Shown: piece after piece, positions 12,331 through 23,599 of the stretch | Position numbering within the stretch: the stretch's first letter is position 1 | How the letters are laid out: every line of letters starts with the position of its first letter | DNA from: Lepas anatifera | Taxonomy: Eukaryota > Arthropoda > Thecostraca > Lepadidae | Direction: 5' to 3' | DNA: 64,000 nucleotides | Assembly: GCA_034440635.1 (NCBI GenBank) | Contig: JAOTON010001946.1 | Span: forward strand, 464,001 to 528,000 | Program-made: the position numbers and the translations under genes | Notes under the pieces: model-generated | Database searches by the model: none | Seen by the model: the letters and a program-made list of their open reading frames with translations, nothing else | What the model was told of the DNA's origin: nothing

Positions 12331-12567
12331 ATAAATCGGATGATTTGAGGGCGGGAGCATACGCCTTTTTGACCCTCTCCCTGGATACGCCTGCACTGTC
12401 TAGCAGTTTAAATTTAATAACGCCAGACACATAATCTCTAAGTGCACCGAAAACCTTTGGGAGATGCGAATGGGCATGCCACCTGTTATTTTGCTATCAT
12501 CTCAAATTTGCGACATGCTTAAAATACCCTCCACTAAGATGATCGTGGAGACTAACACAGAAATTAT

Positions 12568-12843
12568 TTAACCTTCCCTGGACTGGTCGTACCAACTAAT
12601 GGTCTTTAATCTCTTTTCTCTCCAAACTCTAGAAACATATTTAGACCATCGCGCTAAAACTCCTTGCACGTGACTGCGGAGGTATTTTCCCAGTATTTCC
12701 ACTCTGGCCATTTTGCCAATATCTGGATCATGAGAAACATCATGGGCATAGAAGAGAAGCTGACTCTCCTTGCCTCTGCAGCCTCTGACTACGAGCAAGG
12801 CCTCGGCATCGGGCCATAGGCTAAAACTTCCACACAGGCTCAA
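12568..12843 (-). pseudogene. Decayed retrotransposon integrase fragment (H2C2 zinc-binding region)
   Basis: The minus-strand reading frame contains YAHDVSHDPDIGKMARVEIL followed by GKYLRSHVQGVLARWSKYVS and RVWREK. The spacing resembles the N-terminal zinc-binding segment of Ty3/Gypsy or BEL-type integrases, where a His-x-x-x-His pair is followed by a KT.AR..(K/R)YYWPG-like stretch, then two Cys and a QREK-like end. The Cys pair and the usual WPG are missing, so the copy is dead if the assignment is right. No LTRs or reverse transcriptase were seen nearby. The call rests on pattern memory and should be treated as tentative. Confidence 0.38.
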
Positions 12844-13189
12844 GTGAACTCAGATGACCCCATAGAGACCATATGCCAGGAGTTTTAATTTCATCCTAGA
12901 AAGTGACTCAAGAGCTCATGATGTCAAACATTCCAAAAATATAGTAGCTGCATCTGCCAACAAAGAAGTGTCCGACTGGCTGTCGTCAGCCGTAAATAAC
13001 GATTGTTCCATGATCTCCAATGGGTCGGTTCTGAGACTGACCTCTCCACTGAGCATCGACACAAAACACGCTAACCGCAAGCTGTTATGCCTAAACGTTT
13101 TCATATCAAACTCATCTCATTTCATATCAAACTCAGAATGATAGGTCAAAAGAAGTGTTGTGTAGGTACTAATCAAGGATGCTTCTGTT

Positions 13190-14461
13190 TGGATAACTTT
13201 GAGGTGAGGTCACTGGCCTGGAACTTGACCTAAGATGCCCCACGTCTACAGTTTTAAGGTGCATGTAGAATCAGGAATATCCGGATCGAAAATGAGGAAG
13301 GCAGGGCACAAAACACATTCATACCAAAACTCAAAGGAAAGCACAGTGCCGGGGGGCGGACTGTTGCTTGGGGGAGCAATAGGCCCAACATAAATGAACA
13401 CATAATTTGTGTTAAAAAAGCACAAGTTGATTGTTCGACGAGGTAAATGTCGTTTCTGCTCCCCTGGACCCAGGGCATATTTTAAGGAATTGGGACTGGT
13501 GGGCATTCGGCTGAAAAGGGCACAAATTCCCACTAAAAGGGCACTCCTACAACATCAAATGACTGGTGACTGGTGGGCACTGGGCCGTCCAGTGCCGTTA
13601 ACTGGTGGGCGTAGCATGGGGACTGGTGGGCAAAATGCCCACCACTTTGTAGCTTAAAATATGCCCTGCCTGGACCCACCCCATGGGAGGAAAACTTGGT
13701 GCGAAAAAAAAACTAAGAAATCAAACAAAACAAAGCTTAGAAAAAGAAGTATCTCCTGAGTATCTTTGGTAAGAACTGTGTCATCAAGTTTCAAAGTTAA
13801 TAGTTTTGCAGTCCTGAGCTGGGAAGTATGATACTAAGTTGATAAAGTGTTAGTCGGCCTATCTCCTCGAGCTCTGGAGCAAAGCTGAGCAAATTCACAT
13901 TGATGATATATTTGCGCGCAGCCCTTCGTCGGACATATAGAGGTCACGGCTTGCAATATGACCGCGAATTTGTGTAATCACCCACTGTTTAATGAGGATT
14001 CTGACGAATGACTGTGCCCGAATATATGATCACAGTGAATTTGTCCCATTTTGCAAGCAGGGCTCGAGAAGACAGACCGACACACAGTTTAGAAGCTTAT
14101 CATCCAGTTTCTATCAACTGAAGCTCGAGCACACTGGAACCTACACGAACACTCCCTCTTCCCTTTTCAGGTTTTCCGGGGCAGTGAAAAAATTGCATCG
14201 TAGAGCGCTATCACGCAAGCTACTCCTTATACTGAATTGTTTGCCCAGCCTTTCCAAAAACTTTGGGTGTTTAGGTTTCCTAAAACTTCTTTACATGCTC
14301 CTAACATAACTTTAGCATGATGCTGAAGCGTGTGGCAACATCAAAAACTCATGTGTCAGGCTATTTTTTGTCACCTCAAGTGCCTGTCATCGACTTGTGA
14401 GTGTGTCGCACAGTATTGGAATGTGATTTTCCCAAGCGTCAGAGTAGTCCTGATAGAAGTC
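13190..14461. other. No gene; short AGGTCA-type repeat trace and unique sequence
   Basis: A trace of the AGGTCA repeat family is present near 13200-13240. Around 13485-13665 there is a degenerate internal repeat of ACTGGTGGGC/CCCACCAGT type. I see no splice-bounded coding exon. Confidence 0.4.
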
Positions 14462-14469
14462 CTACCATT

Positions 14470-14707
14470 CATAGGCGGATCCAGGGGGGCAAGGGGGCAC
14501 GTGCCCCCGATCGACCCTCGGCGCCCCTGAAAGGTCGATGGCGCCCCCTGAAATGTCGCTTCCCACCCCCCAGGATACGAAAGTCGGCGCCCACCGATAG
14601 GATTTGGCGCCCACCTGACAGGTTTTTCCGGTCATAAGTGGCGCCCCCTGGTCCGGGTGGCGCCCCGGAAGGTGCCCCTCCGATCGGCAATCCTGGATCC
14701 GCCTATG
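14470..14707. mobile_element. hAT-type MITE (CATAGGCGGATCC family), copy 1
   Basis: A 238-bp element with inverted ends CATAGGCGGATCCAGG and CCTGGATCCGCCTATG. It is flanked by a perfect 8-bp direct repeat, CTACCATT, at 14462-14469 and 14708-14715. An 8-bp duplication is the hAT hallmark. The interior consists of GGCGCCC-type blocks. A sister copy with its own perfect 8-bp duplication lies at 55055-55320. Confidence 0.85.
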
Positions 14708-15186
14708 CTACCATTTATCACATTTTTTAATATTTTCAAATTCTTCTTAGTATTTCCATCGTCCATTTTGCGTATGTTTCATTTTAAATACTTGCTTTTC
14801 ACGTATGTGAGCTCTTTTTTGTAACGTAGCTTATCATCTTGGACGTACATATATTTACAATGGTGACTTTGCTTGTCACTTCAGTGGTATCTGTCAGCGA
14901 TGAGTTCATATAAGCGAATGAAGTATTAAGTCGGGCCACCAGTCTAAGTCAAGTAAACTCTCCAAAAAAGGTTCAAGTTTCATCAGTGAGAATGAGTTTT
15001 ATCTATGATTCATATGGTCTATGATTCATAGCATATAATAGGCCCACCGATAAACGTAAGATGTGGTGGCTATATTTTCTGTATCTTTGTATATGTGACC
15101 TAGGGTGGACTGTTGGTTGGGGAAGCAGGTAAGGGTTAGGATCTGTCCGTTGGTTTTAGTTTTAGGAAACCTAAACACCCAAAGTT

Positions 15187-15189
<3 letters not shown>

Positions 15190-15220
<31 letters not shown>
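15190..15220. repeat. (AT)n microsatellite
   Basis: About 15 AT units. Confidence 0.95.
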
Positions 15221-15222
<2 letters not shown>

Positions 15223-15284
15223 GAACCACATGGGTAAGAAAACCCGACAACGGTAAAATAAACGTTTTACATTTTCCATTCGCG

Positions 15285-15657
15285 ACGAAGTCATTGAGCT
15301 TAAACTATTTTACCAATGCATTTCCAATGGTCATGGCTAGTATCTGGCATTAGATCATCGATATAAAAGAACCCTGAAATACATTTTGTAATACCCGATA
15401 TGCGCATAATGCTATATTAATTTCAGATTGACCTTTTGTTACTTATGCTAACTTAAACGTTTTGTAACTAAGGTCACTTGACCTGCACCAGTGGCCTGAC
15501 TTGAAATGACCTTGGTCCAAAATTTTAACACAAGCTGCAAACATGATGAGACAAAATGTATCCCAAGTACAGCGGTGCTGCGCGCCGCTTTTTTAGGCCA
15601 TCTGCCAAGAACCCGAGGGGGCGGTTACCTGCCCCTCCTCCTTCCTCAGTGCGCGTG
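15285..15657. mobile_element. Truncated AGGTCA-rich TTAA element
   Basis: Contains the family signature ACTTGACCTGCACCAGTGGC and the GCGCGCCGC segment. It ends in GTGCGCGTG followed by TTAA, matching the right end of sister copies. The left terminus is missing. Confidence 0.55.
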
Positions 15658-15659
15658 TT

Positions 15660-16354
15660 AAACTAGAGGTCAGCGGGTCTTACAAATCAAGACGATGGGT
15701 TTGACAGGGGTCATTTGCCTCGATCGTTGGCTGGCATAAATCTAGCAGTGCTGACCTGGAAATTTGGCGTAACAGGCACCGTGGGAGATCCAAAGCACAG
15801 CATCCATTGCTCAAGACAAACTCGATTGACACCATTACCCTAAGACGCAGTATCCTTTTTGCCCGCACACTCTAGATGTATTGTGGCACGTTATTGTCTC
15901 GTTTGTGGCAATAACACGGCGGTAGGTTTCTCCCCACTTGTCACGCTGGCTTACAGGGCAAACGCCACATGAAAAACGTGATCTACCGTATTGATTGCAA
16001 GATGCGTGGTCCCAACAAGTCACTCTACCTTGGCTAAAGCCAGAGCTTTGTTCGGCTTAGGTTCAATGAGCACGCACGCCAAAATTGGCACAATTTAAGA
16101 TTGCTTTGAATAAGGTTGGCCGATTGAAGGAATTCCGTCACAAGGGTGACGTCACACTGCGATAAGGCAGCGATATGGCTGCAGTGGTCAAATCATAACC
16201 GGAAGGCTGCAAAGCTAACCTTAAACGAACATGACCGATATATGGCTGCAGTGGCTAAGGCATATCTGAATTTGATAAACTTTAGCATGTTATTTTATAT
16301 TTTAGCATTTCCATTTTTCATTTGATCAAATTTTAGCATACCATAAATATTATT
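15660..16354. other. No gene recognised
   Basis: Unique sequence between repeats. It has a perfect CRE-like TGACGTCA near 16149 and no splice-bounded open frame. Confidence 0.4.
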
Positions 16355-17236
16355 ATGGGCATTAGGCCATGTCGTGATCACCACTTTTTCACAGGATCTT
16401 TGATTACCGGGTGTTTTCTAATGTATTGATGGCCGCTGATCACGATTTTCTGGTCGAAAATTTCGAATTCGAAAAATATTTGCCCGCGCAAGCCGTTTGA
16501 AATTCTTCCGCTTTGCCAAAATTTCGATGTTTTCATATCCCACGGACAATACAAGGCAACTGATATATTCAAAAGGCCCCAGAACTTTAAAACCATTGAA
16601 TCTGAACAATTTGAAACTTTTTTGACTCCTTGAAATATATACCTACACAAAAAAGTACCTTAGAAAGACGGGGATGTTTGAGCTTAAAAAGATGATAACA
16701 GATGGCGCGCATGACGCATCCGTCAACCACTGTCCCGCTACGTCGCTTATGTCAAGAAGCTATTAGCCAAAGGAGCTGGATATAGGATTTGAGCCTATTT
16801 TGAATTCGATGAATGATTATTTACCTTCACAAGATGATCTAGATTTCTCTCGCTTGCAGTTTTAAATATGATTGGTAATGGTTGCTTTCAAAGCAGGTCC
16901 AATTCAGATCAGCTAGCCAGCCTATATAGATTAGGTATCTAAGCATGTAGTCACTGCGGATCAATTTCAAGTATTAAAATGTATGCAAGAGCCAGTCGAT
17001 TATATTTAGATTAGTCTTGCTATCACTAGCAAGTAGAATACCGCATTTCGGAAAAAATGAAGCTACACCACACCTAGCGCCGCCGTCAAGCCGCTTAACA
17101 TGATTCACATGCATGCTGCCGCTTAACCAGCTCTCGATTGGGGCTGACGTTGTCGGTCACATTATGATGCTGCGGCTTGAAGAGATGGAGGCCAGGAAAG
17201 TGAACGAATTTCGCGTTTCAATAGCTTGAAAATTCG

Positions 17237-17581
17237 AACCGACTGCTGATGAAGTTGCCGAGACTTACAGAAGAGCATCTGTGCCAGCAAGAAACAAGTA
17301 CAAAGTTCGCTGTGAAATAAGGAAGCACTGTAACCTGAAGGAAGCGATCAGAAGGCGTCTACAAAACATGAAGGTATTGTAAGCATGGACAAAACATGAC
17401 AACATTGTTTGACATATAAAGCAGAGCTTTACCATCAAAGGCATCGGCAAACAGAACATTTCTGGAAGACCAGCGAGAAGCACAGAGGTTGTATATTGGT
17501 GGCTTGGATGCAGTCGTGACAGACCGTTGGAGACGGCAGCAGCTGCGGCAAGCCACTGCTGCTGCCGCCAATAAGGCCTGA
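17237..17581 (+). pseudogene. Captured two-exon ORF fragment in the hAT-like left arm
   Basis: The first part is read through RRASVPARNKYKVRCEIRKH and ends IRRRLQNMK at 17373, followed by GTATTG. After a 67-base gap an AAAG boundary at 17440 leads into ASANRTFLEDQREAQRLYIG and on to a stop at 17579-17581. Both sides are phase 0, so a short intron (17374-17440) would join them. The same arrangement recurs in all four arms of the two elements in this window, with mostly minor changes. In this arm a stop codon lies near 17229, in the frame upstream. I do not recognise the protein. It looks like a host gene fragment carried by the transposon, or a remnant of the element's own gene. Confidence 0.4.
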
Positions 17582-18055
17582 TCGGGAGGCCGGCTCGTCC
17601 GTATTCGAGCACAATAATATGACAATCATCCGGACAAGTCTATAAACGACTTCCGTGTAAAATTTAGAAATAAGTTTTCTTTCCGAGATTGATTTATACC
17701 TGCCAGAGCCTGTTCGCGCGCGGCGTCTGTCAGCAGCTGGTGTGATGCTACAAATAGGAAGCTCGCTGCTGCATATACCATCAGCGGTCTCTGTCAATGG
17801 TGCTGTTGCGTTTTGACGCAGCTTCGGCTCCGTCAGAACGCAACATCCGGAGAACTCCTGGTAGCCACAACGACAGCAGCAGTGGCTTGGCTCAGCTGCT
17901 GCCGTCTCCAATGGTCTGTCACGACTGCATCCAAGCCACCAATATACAACCTCTGTGCTCATCGCTGGTCTTCCAGAAATGTTCTGTTTGACGATACCTT
18001 TGATGGTAGAGCTCTGTTTGATATGTCAAACAATGGTGTCATGCTTTGTCCATGC

Positions 18056-18319
18056 TTACAATATCTTCATGTTTTGTAGGCGCCTTCTGATCGTTTCCTT
18101 CAAATTATAAAGCTTTCTTATTTCACAGCGAACTTTGTACCTGTTTCTTGCTGGCACAGATGCTCTTCTGTAAGTCTCGGTAACTTCATCAGCCGTCGGT
18201 TCGAATATTGAAGCTATTGAAACATGAAATTCGTCCGCTTCCCTGGCCTCCGTCTCTTTAAACCGCAGCATCATAATTCGACCGACAACGGCATGTATTG
18301 ACGGCAATCTGGATGTCAT
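18056..18319 (-). pseudogene. Same captured ORF, longest open version, right arm
   Basis: The minus-strand frame is open for 87 codons and includes EADEFHVSIASIFEPTADEV, then TETYRRASVPARNRYKV and RRRLQNMK. The left arm has a stop after the corresponding SIA. The second exon-like part of this arm carries a TGA after LEDQR. So each arm is broken in a different place. Function unknown. Confidence 0.35.
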
Positions 18320-19177
18320 GTAGCTTCATTTTTCCCGAAATACGGTATTCTCCTTGCTAGTGATAGCAAGACTAATCTAAATATAATCGACTGGCTCTTG
18401 CATACATTTTAATACTTGAAATTTGTCCGCAGTGACTACATGCTTAGATACCTAATCTATATATGGCTAGCTCATCCTAATTGGACCTGCTTTGAAAGCA
18501 ACCAATCATATTTAAAACTGCAAGCGAGAGAAATCTAGATCATCTTATGAAGGTAAATGTTCATTCATCGAATTCATAATAGGCTCAAATCCTATATCCA
18601 GCTCCTTTGGCAAATAGCTTCTTGTCATAAGCGACGTAGCGGGACACTGATTGACGGCTGCGTCATGCGCGCCATCTATTATCATCTTTTTAAGCTCAAA
18701 CATCCCTGTCTTTCCCAGGTACTTTTCCGGGTAAATATATATTTCAAGGAGTCTAAAAAGGTTTCAAATTGTTCAAATTGAATGGTTTTAAAGTTCTGGA
18801 GCCCTTTCAATACATTAGTTGCATTTTATGGTCCGTGAGATATGAAAAACATCGAAATTTTGGCAAACCGGAAGAATTTCAAACGGCTTGCGCGGGCAAA
18901 TATTTTTCGAATTCGACATTTTCGACCAGAAAATCGTGATCAGCGGCCATCAATACATTAGAAAACACCCGGTAATCAAAGATCCTGTAAAAAAGTGGTG
19001 ATCACGACATGGCCTAATGGGCATAGGACAATTTCATTACCAGCGTGACGTCACAGTAAAGGCGGCTTCAGAGTGGTGGTTGCGGGCTGGACACAACTCA
19101 TCTTTTGGAGACCATCTCCGACTCTTTCACCCAGATCAGAATCTCGTGGCGGATACTTTGGTGATACAAATTTTCAA

Positions 19178-21160
19178 GGGTGTGACTTTTCTGCGGATTA
19201 GAACTGCGGAGAAAAATGCTTTTCGCAACCAGGCCACCTAGAGGCTTGCGGTTTTCACTAAAAGAATGGCCATTGTCTGTTTAGTGAAATTCCAAAATTT
19301 TATCCCTCTACGTCCAGTAACAGCAACGTTACAACGTAAAACGTTAAATAACTCGTGAATTTGCTGCGGAGAGAAGCTGCGGAGAAAAATGCTCTCGGTA
19401 ACCAGAGCACCTAGCGACTCGCGGTTTTCTTTATAATACTCCTTGCCACCAGAATTGCAAGATTCCAGAATCTCATGAACCTAGATCCCTTAGGAACAAA
19501 GTTATACCTATAACGTACAACGTCTTGCGGAGAGAAACGTTCTCGGAAACCAGACCAGATATCGACATGCGGTTTTCACCAGCGTCATCGGCATCATCAC
19601 AAACGTAAGATTCCAGATTTTAGTGGTGCTAAACCAAGTAGCTGCAACGTTATAGGGTCAAACGTAACACATTGGCGTATTTTGGCGGGACTCCGCCAAA
19701 CGACGCTGCGGAGAGAAATGCTCTCCGCAACCAGAGCACCTAGCGACTTGCGGTTTTCACTAAAATAATCCTTGGCATTGAAAATGAAGGATTCCAGAAT
19801 TCCATGGTCGTAGTCCCGTTACGTGCAACGTTATAACGTAAAACGTCTTGCGGAGAGAAACGTTCTCGGAAGCCAGACCAGATATCGACTTTTGGTTTTC
19901 ACCAGCGTCATCGGCGTCATCACAAACGTAGGATTCCAGACTTTCGTGATGCTCAACCCTGTAGCAGCAACGTTATAGGGTCAAACGTAAAAAACGTCTT
20001 TTCTGCGGAGAAAAATGCTCTCCGCAACCAGAGCACCTAGCGACTTGCGGTTTTCACTAAAATAATCCTTGGCATTGAAAATGAAGGATTCCAGAATTCC
20101 ATGATCGTAGTCCCGTTACGTGCAACGTTATAACGTAAAACGTCTTGCGGAGAGAAACGTCCTCGGAAACCAGAACAGATATCGACTTTTGGTTTTCACC
20201 AGCGTCATCGGCGTCATCACAAACGTAAGATTCCAGACTTTCGTGATGCTCAACCCTGTAGCAGCAACGTTATAGGGTCAAACGTAAAAAACGTCTTTTC
20301 TGCGGAGAAAAATGCTCTCCGCAACCAGAGCACCTAGCGACTTGAGGTTTTCACTAAAATAATCCTTGACATTGAAAATGAAGGATTCTAGAATTCCATG
20401 ATCGTAGTCCCGTTACGTGCAACGTTATAACGTAAAACGTCTTGCGGAGAGAAACGTTCTCGGAAGCCAGACCAGATCTCGACTTTTGGTTTTCACCAGC
20501 GTCATTGGCGTCATCACAAACGTAAGATTCCAGACTTTCGTGATGCTCAACCCTGTAGCAGCAACGTTATAGGGTCAAACGTAAAAAAACGTCTTTTCTG
20601 CGGAGAAAAATGCTCTCCGCAACCAGAGCACCTAGCGACTTGAGGTTTTCACTAAAATAATCCTTGACATTGAAAATGAAGGATTCTAGAATTCCATGAT
20701 CGTAGTCCCGTTACGTGCAACGTTATAACGTAAAACGTCTTGCGGAGAGAAACGTTCTCGGAAGCCAGACCAGATCTCGACTTTTGGTTTTCACCAGCGT
20801 CATTGGCGTCATCACAAACGTAAGATTCCAGACTTTCGTGATGCTCAACCCTGTAGCAGCAACGTTATAGGGTCAAACGTAAAAAACGTCTTTTCTGCGG
20901 AGAAAAATGCTCTCCGCAACCAGAGCACCTAGCGACTTGCAGTTTTCACTAAAATAATCCTTGGCATTGAAAATGAAGGATTCCTGAATTTCAGGATCGT
21001 AGTCTACTTAGGTGCAGCGTTATAACGTTAAACGTCTTGCGGAGAGAAACGTTCTCGTGGGGAGGGAATCGCCTTCACAGATAGCGCCACCGGTCTCCTT
21101 CTAGGTGGCGCTACCTGCCACCACACTCAGCGTCTACATCCCTGGCAGTGTTCACGGTGG
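19178..21160 (+). repeat. Left inverted arm with about four 297-bp tandem units
   Basis: The outer 500 bases are a degenerate unit series that mirrors 36690-37228. Inward, the phrase AACGTTATAGGGTCAAACGT recurs near 19645, 19968, 20265, 20562 and 20860, giving a 297-base period. The inner boundary (GCAGTGTTCACGGTGG at 21145-21160) pairs with 31384-31399. Confidence 0.88.
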
Positions 21161-21189
21161 TGATCGCGGACGAGGAGAGCGACGAATAT

Positions 21190-21700
21190 CAGTGGCGGCT
21201 GATAAAGAGGGCAAGGGGGCTGTTGCCCCCCCGAATTATCAGAGAGGGCCCCTGGAAAATACGCAATTTTAGCTTGTTTCTTTTCTGAAAGTTCATGAAC
21301 GACCTGATTGAGCCCTCAACAGCTTCTCGTCGGTTTGGACAGTGTCCGAGCTTTATCTCAGGGGCCCCGAGCTTGGTCTAAGGGCCCCCTGAGCTTGGGC
21401 TCGGGGGCATTCGAGCTTGATCTCTAGGAGCCCCCCAAGCTTGGTCTCAGGGGGCCCCCGAATTTGGTCTAAGGGGCTCCCGAGATTGGTCTTAGAGACC
21501 CTTGAGCTTGGTTTCAGGGGCATCCAAACTTTGTTTCAGAGGCCCCCAAACTTGGTCTCAGGGGCCCCGAGCTTGGTCTCAGGGGCCCAGAGCTTGGTCT
21601 CGGGGGTCTTCGAGCTTGATCTCTAGGAGCCTCCAAGCTCCGTCTCAAGGAGCACCGAGCTGTGTCTCAGGGCCCCGAGCTTGGTCTTGTGTGTGCTCAA
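21190..21700. repeat. CAGTGGCGG-type hAT end with a short block of 23-bp minisatellite A
   Basis: CAGTGGCGGCTG at 21190 resembles hAT-type termini elsewhere in the window. From about 21340 the phrase GAGCTTGGTCTCAGGGGCCC repeats with small changes until about 21690. No matching right end or target duplication was found, so this may be a truncated relative of the 23539-28972 element. Confidence 0.5.
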
Positions 21701-21951
21701 GTCAGTATGCCTGTCATTTGCGTTTTTTTCTGTGCCGATATAGACGACAGCATCAAAGCGCCCACAGTTCTCATTTTGCAGGAGACGGAATGTTCAAAAA
21801 AAAACTCATGATAATAAAATAATTCGTGTTACCTACCATGTTTTATTATGTAGATGCATACGAACAAACAGCGTTCACTTTTTAAAAGAAGAACTATTTG
21901 CCTCGGAAGGCCGTTTTTGTACCGTTATTATAATGTTGCTAAACTCCTAAC

Positions 21952-22215
21952 GTGATGCTAGAGCTTAAAGATTTGACGTTCAATGTCCGAGGCTTACGTG
22001 AACCCATAAAACGCAGATCCATATTTCGACATCTACATGCTAAATACGCTGCTCATTTTGCTGTACTACAGGAAACATATTTCAGCTTGGAATCTGAGAT
22101 CGTGTGGAAAATCGAATGGGAAGGCAAAACCATTGTTTTACACGGGCCAACTAATCAACAAGGAGGAATAACTATTTTTGTACGGGGCCAAAGGCGACTT
22201 TTACCATTTGCGACG
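21952..22215 (+). pseudogene. LINE (non-LTR retrotransposon) endonuclease N-terminus, truncated
   Basis: The frame reads LTFNVRGLREPIKRRSIFRH, then FAVLQETYFSLESE, EWEGKTIVLHG and QQGGITIFV. This is the order seen at the start of APE-type endonucleases of LINEs. An Asn in an N-x-RGL motif is followed about 35 residues later by the catalytic QET, then a W-x-G..x-HG...GG(I/V) block. The remaining catalytic motifs and the reverse transcriptase are absent. The open frame continues to 22431, but after about 22215 the sequence changes character and no longer fits the family. It sits in the loop of the giant Foldback-like element. Confidence 0.7.
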
Positions 22216-22779
22216 CTTATGCAGGAGCGGAACCAGTATTCTGCTAGGGAGTGGCTGAGCTTTGAAAAATGGCGAAAAAGGGGAATAGGGCACAAAATGG
22301 CGAAAATGGGGCAAAGGGGGAGGCTGAAACTCCCTCAGCTCCCCTGGATCCGCATCTGCACTTATGCCTCTGACCTCAGGCAGCAAGTCCTACTGATATT
22401 TATGTTACATAATCAAGACACCGTTTTCTGATCCATTCACCTTGCCAGTTCAATGACATTTTACAACACTGGGTACCGGTCAAGGGGTACTATGAATAGG
22501 TGATACTGCCTATTTCCCTTTACAATCATCGTATAGGATCAGAACAAAAGGAATTGGGGGCCTAACATTTCTCACGCCCCATCCATCTCTCCCCGAATGT
22601 TCCAGGAGGCATGGGACCGGCCGCACGTTACCCGGGAAAACCACAGGGGGCCCGCAAGCATGGCAGGGGGCCGGTTTCGGCAACAGGGAGCACGGATACA
22701 CCACCTGGGGCACGAAACGGCTAACAAATAAGGAACCCCTGCAAATAAGCGACTAACACAACAGCTTCAGTTTCTGTAC

Positions 22780-23310
22780 GATATTCTTAGACCACAAGGG
22801 GCCCAGACAGACCACAGAGGGCCTGAGCACACCAAAGGGGCCGGGCAGACCACAGGAACCCAGAAAATCATATGAGCCCGGTGAGCCCACAAGGGGCCCG
22901 AGCAGACCACACACAGCCAGCAATTTGGTTGGGCTCTGCCCGATATGTGCTGGGCTTTGACTGGGCAGAGCCCGAGTACATGGGCTCAGCCCGGGTCCGG
23001 CTCCGCTCCGCCTGGGCAGAGCCCATGGTCAAGCAAGACCGGGCTCTACCGCTCGGGTAAGTTGTCATCCCCCGACCTAATGTCGGGCTCAGCCCGAGTC
23101 TATGTGGCTCAGCTATGAGTCTTATGGCTCGGGCAGAGCCCGGCCCAGCCCGCTTTGGGCCCGGTCGGAATGGCTGGCTGGGCACCGGGCCCGGGTAGGC
23201 CACACGGGGCCTGGACAGGTGAAAGGACCTGGGCAGACCACAGGGACCCGAGCAGAACACTGGGGCCGGGCCAACCACAGAGGGGCCCCAGTCTGCAAAG
23301 TATGGCAGCA
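22780..23310. repeat. Minisatellite B, left block (GCAGACCACAGGGGCC type)
   Basis: Degenerate repeats of about 19-24 bases with the core CAGACCACAGGGGCC. They are interrupted at 22920-23160 by a different GC-rich repeat. The block ends with AGTCTGCAAAGTATGGCA at 23292-23309. The same tag, inverted, begins the right block near 29000. Confidence 0.75.
22920..23160. repeat. Palindromic GGGCTCAGCCCGAG repeats
   Basis: GGGCTCTGCCCG, GGGCAGAGCCCGAG and GGGCTCAGCCCGAG recur about ten times. Each unit is close to self-complementary, so the tract can form many small hairpins. Confidence 0.7.
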
Positions 23311-23599
23311 GACCCGACGAGTCCGCACCAGCCCTGTAGATTTTTTTTGCACCACCAGCAACCTAAAATTCACACCAAACACTGTTGGGGAATTTCACTG
23401 AGCCGGAAATTTCGATGTTTTTACCAGTTTCTTCCTTCTCAGAACTCTGTGGGTGTTTGATTTGAGCTCCCTCGCACCAGACGGCAAAATTGGGGATTTG
23501 TTGCTCCAAAGTTTGCACCACCTGAAGGGTGTCCCCACCAGTGGCGTAGCCAAGGGGGGGTCCTTGGGGTCCGCGGACCCCCCCCTTGGGCTGACCTTA

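Larger units (their letters stand above)
16363..19016. mobile_element. Palindromic hAT-like element, copy 1
   Basis: A 2,654-bp element whose two halves are inverted copies of each other. The left arm runs from 16363 to about 17568 and the right arm from about 17872 to 19016, with about 300 bases of unpaired centre. The ends are TAGGCCATGTCGTGATCACC and its complement. They are flanked by a perfect 8-bp direct repeat, ATGGGCAT (16355-16362 and 19017-19024). This fits the hAT target pattern nTnnnnAn. The arms differ by point changes and a deletion in the right arm. Both arms carry a short split reading frame (see the entry at 17237). No transposase is visible, so it must be mobilised in trans. 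A second copy is at 47797-50473. Confidence 0.8.
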
